DNA of 36,126 bases from Acidimicrobiaceae bacterium. GTDB taxonomy: Bacteria > Actinomycetota > Acidimicrobiia > Acidimicrobiales > RAAP-2. Shown here piece after piece: positions 34,686 through 36,126 of this stretch. A model generated the notes under the pieces. It did no database searches. It was not told the origin of the DNA and saw only the letters and a list, made by a program, of their open reading frames with translations. Positions within the stretch are counted from its first letter, which is position 1. The number at the start of each line of letters is the position of its first letter. A program made the position numbers and the translations under genes. The DNA is taken from NCBI GenBank assembly GCA_003169675.1, contig PNAT01000038.1:12023-48148 (forward strand), written 5' to 3'.

Positions 34686-34689
34686 TTTT
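34665..34689 (+). terminator. candidate terminator of the diguanylate cyclase operon
   Basis: CC-G-GCC, loop TGCA, GGC-G-GG forms a short stem with one G/G mismatch, followed after AGTC by TTTTT (34685-34689). The stem is weak, but this is the only T-run after a hairpin in the gap, 137 bp past the cyclase stop. Confidence 0.35.
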
Positions 34690-34835
34690 GGCACGAGCCT
34701 GTACGAGGGAAGACATCTGTTGGCCTGCGCTGGCGCTACTCGTTGGCACTCATCATTTCGCTTAGTTCTTCGCACTGGGACGTACCCACAGGAGGACAGT
34801 GGTTGGTGCACCGACCCAGAGATGATGCCGACGAT

Positions 34836-35891
34836 TCAGTTGATCTGGAACGTCACTTCTGACGAGCCTGAGCCGCAAGTGACCGTGGCAGTAGCCGTCC
34901 CCGGGGTCGTCCTCGAACCAGTCTGCCAACCCCACCTGACGGTTCCCGAACCATCGGCCGTGGCAGGACCGAGGCCTTGCGACTGGCTCTGCGCGCCGCT
35001 CGGCAATGTGACCGAGAGCGTGCAGGCTACGCCGGGTGAGGCCTCCGCCATCAGCATGGCGTGAGAGCCTGCCGATACTGGCGAAGTGACCGAGACAATC
35101 CGAACACCACTTGGCGCAGGCGCCACGGTCGGAGTCTGAGCCGAGGTGGTCGTCGGTCCCGGCGTGGAGGAAGTGGTCGAATTCGAAGAGATGGCCCAGG
35201 CAGGGTGGACCTCGGCCCAGCCACCGTGGGCGTTGTCGAGGACGTAAGGCCCGGTGGCATAGATATGAGTGCCCACCGCCGGAGCTGTTTCGTCAGCGCC
35301 GCTACAGATCCCGTAGTCGTAGGTCCCCGTTGCCGGTTTGGGAGATTGCCCGGGTACGCAGCCGGGCTCGTCGGCGGGAACAATTTCGACCACGAGCCAC
35401 CCGTGCTGGTACGTCGTGTTGGCACGTGTCAGCAGGTGGACAAACGCGCCATCCAGGGCGAGGTCGAAATGGACATCACCGTCGTCCTCGTGACGCATTG
35501 ACTCAACCGTTCCTGAGACAGTCAGGCACGATTGGAGGACCATCAGGCGATTGGGGTGATACACGTTCGCAAGCGGATCGCCGATTCGACAAGCCGACGA
35601 TCCGGGGGCACTTCCTGATCCAGGTCGGGTGACCGTCCCGCCGACGGTCGGCGCTCCCGGACCGGCGACGTTGTCCTCCTCTCCTGCTGACGTTGATGTT
35701 GTTGTGGGAACGGACGTTGATGTGGTGATGGGAATGGCGTTCGTTCCCGTCTTGCCGGACGAAGCTGATGTCGCACATCCGGAAAATGATCCCGTCAGGA
35801 CGCCCATGATGAGCAACGCATACGTGGCCCTCACGTCTGGCCCGGAGCCGTCTTCGGGACGCAACGGTTCGGGTCCTGCTTCCTTCTCCAC
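34836..35891 (-). CDS. putative secreted lipoprotein with Thr/Ser/Pro linkers, unknown function
   Basis: A protein of up to 351 residues. A hydrophobic segment (YALLIMGVLTGSFSGC) ends in a lipobox-like SGC, with Cys39 as the predicted lipid anchor. A Thr/Ser-rich spacer follows, then a folded domain (~97-230) with four or more Cys, RLMVLQSCLTVSGTVES, HEDDGDVHFDLALD and GGWAEVHPAWAI, which looks like an OB-type beta-barrel found in actinobacterial secreted proteins. A second Thr/Ser/Pro spacer leads to an Ig-like C-terminal domain (~268-351) with ACTLSV and TVTCGSG. The start is uncertain: GTG 35891 has GGAG six bases upstream but gives an acidic n-region; GTG 35834 gives a more normal lipoprotein signal (VRATYALLI). 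The protein is probably surface-anchored. Confidence 0.75.
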   Translation of the reverse strand: MEKEAGPEPLRPEDGSGPDVRATYALLIMGVLTGSFSGCATSASSGKTGTNAIPITTSTSVPTTTSTSAGEEDNVAGPGAPTVGGTVTRPGSGSAPGSSACRIGDPLANVYHPNRLMVLQSCLTVSGTVESMRHEDDGDVHFDLALDGAFVHLLTRANTTYQHGWLVVEIVPADEPGCVPGQSPKPATGTYDYGICSGADETAPAVGTHIYATGPYVLDNAHGGWAEVHPAWAISSNSTTSSTPGPTTTSAQTPTVAPAPSGVRIVSVTSPVSAGSHAMLMAEASPGVACTLSVTLPSGAQSQSQGLGPATADGSGTVRWGWQTGSRTTPGTATATVTCGSGSSEVTFQIN

Positions 35892-35961
35892 TTCATGCTC
35901 CGCAGATCCTTCCGGCTGGCGCTGTGTTCGCAGGCCGATAGCCAGTGCCCGTGAATCACAA

Positions 35962-35977
35962 CGACGAACATTCGTCG
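35962..35977. promoter_or_regulatory. 16-bp palindrome upstream of the lipoprotein gene
   Basis: CGACGAA-CA-TTCGTCG is a perfect 7+2+7 inverted repeat, 71 bp before the GTG at 35891. It resembles a dimeric repressor operator. It contains CGAACATTCG, reminiscent of but shorter than an SOS (LexA) box. Confidence 0.4.
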
Positions 35978-36000
35978 ATCAAAGGCAAGAGAAGACGGCG

Positions 36001-36014
36001 TTCCATTGATGGAA
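36001..36014. promoter_or_regulatory. 14-bp palindrome between rnpB end and lipoprotein gene
   Basis: TTCCAT-TG-ATGGAA is a perfect 6+2+6 inverted repeat, 23 bp beyond the first palindrome. The two share the 2-bp spacer geometry but not sequence, so they may bind different proteins. Confidence 0.35.
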
Positions 36015-36083
36015 TAGAGGAACGCATGAGGGACGATCCATTGCCACCACCACCATTATCCCTGTCCACAAGGAACGCTGACG

Positions 36084-36109
36084 GTGAGTCGGCCTGTAGG
36101 CGGGATTCT
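36084..36109 (-). repeat. 26-base direct repeat, copy B (within rnpB 3' end)
   Basis: Partner of 34660-34685, 22 of 26 identical, same orientation. Together they bracket 1.4 kb holding the lipoprotein gene and its two palindromes. Confidence 0.55.
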
Positions 36110-36126
36110 GTCCAGCCCTTGCGGGC
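36084..36126 (-). ncRNA. rnpB: RNase P RNA (rnpB), 3' end, cut by window edge
   Basis: Read on the minus strand, the last bases contain GGACAGAATCCCGCCTACAG followed by GCCGACTCACC. ACAGAA is the universally conserved 3' strand of helix P4 in RNase P RNA, and the following CCCGCCTACAGGCCGACTC is the usual terminal region of type A molecules from actinobacteria, as I recall them. The preceding GCCCGCAAGGGC also suits a short helix before P4. The rest of the gene would lie beyond the right edge. RNase P RNA matures tRNA 5' ends. With only ~43 bases visible, the identification rests on this short motif. Confidence 0.65.

Larger units (their letters stand above)
34529..34835. other. 307-bp convergent gap with terminator-like element
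   Basis: No gene is recognised between the convergent diguanylate cyclase and lipoprotein genes. It holds a terminator-like hairpin (34665-34689) and a 26-base sequence resembling the rnpB 3' end (34660-34685). A c-di-GMP riboswitch was looked for on both strands because of the neighbouring cyclases; none was found. Confidence 0.5.

Noticed and set aside
34529-34835. c-di-GMP riboswitch next to the diguanylate cyclases
   Set aside because: Neither strand shows the GEMM core elements; the region is convergent, downstream of both genes, not a leader.
35962-35977. SOS (LexA) box
   Set aside because: Only CGAACATTCG is present; the actinobacterial box needs CGAAC-N4-GTTCG, which is 4 bases longer.

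Overview
The window is high-G+C, densely packed bacterial chromosome. NarL-type two-component systems, double-FtsX ABC permeases, a DUF1214/sulfotransferase pair, a cydD-like gene and frequent GTG starts point to an actinobacterium. Acidimicrobiia is my best guess, but no ribosomal or other firm marker settles it. No CRISPR array, insertion sequence, prophage gene or tRNA was seen.

Layout. 1-2602: the 5' end of a cydD-like ABC gene and a thiolase-like gene on the minus strand, and a dienelactone hydrolase on the plus strand. 2613-22618: a 20-kb transport and signalling island. Its minus arm, starting at 8486, encodes a cyclic-nucleotide-binding protein, a metallo-beta-lactamase-fold hydrolase, an FAD oxidoreductase and permease 1, with gaps of 4, 7 and 7 bp. 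Its plus arm, starting at 8620, encodes a receiver/degenerate-LuxR/class III nucleotide cyclase fusion, the only ABC ATPase of the island, permease 2, a NarL-type histidine kinase and permease 3. A minus-strand group (DUF6220 protein, NarL-type regulator, lone receiver) and permease 4, with an unusual leader, complete it. 22689-26674: DUF1214 protein, sulfotransferase and aldehyde dehydrogenase. 26947-29047: an OmpR/EnvZ-type pair. 29177-34528: a membrane hybrid kinase with two receivers and an Hpt domain, followed by two tandem REC-GGDEF diguanylate cyclases. 34836-36126: a lipoprotein gene and what looks like the 3' end of rnpB.

The central proposal is that the island is one unit. The histidine kinase senses a surface signal and phosphorylates the NarL regulator and/or the receiver of the cyclase. 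The cyclase makes a cyclic nucleotide, which the divergently encoded cNMP protein (no DNA-binding domain) reads. The MBL enzyme may degrade it. Output falls on a family of four paralogous eight-helix permeases that apparently share one ATPase. Domain calls rest on motifs seen in the sequence; the circuit itself is inference from gene order. A second, independent circuit uses the hybrid kinase to control c-di-GMP synthesis.
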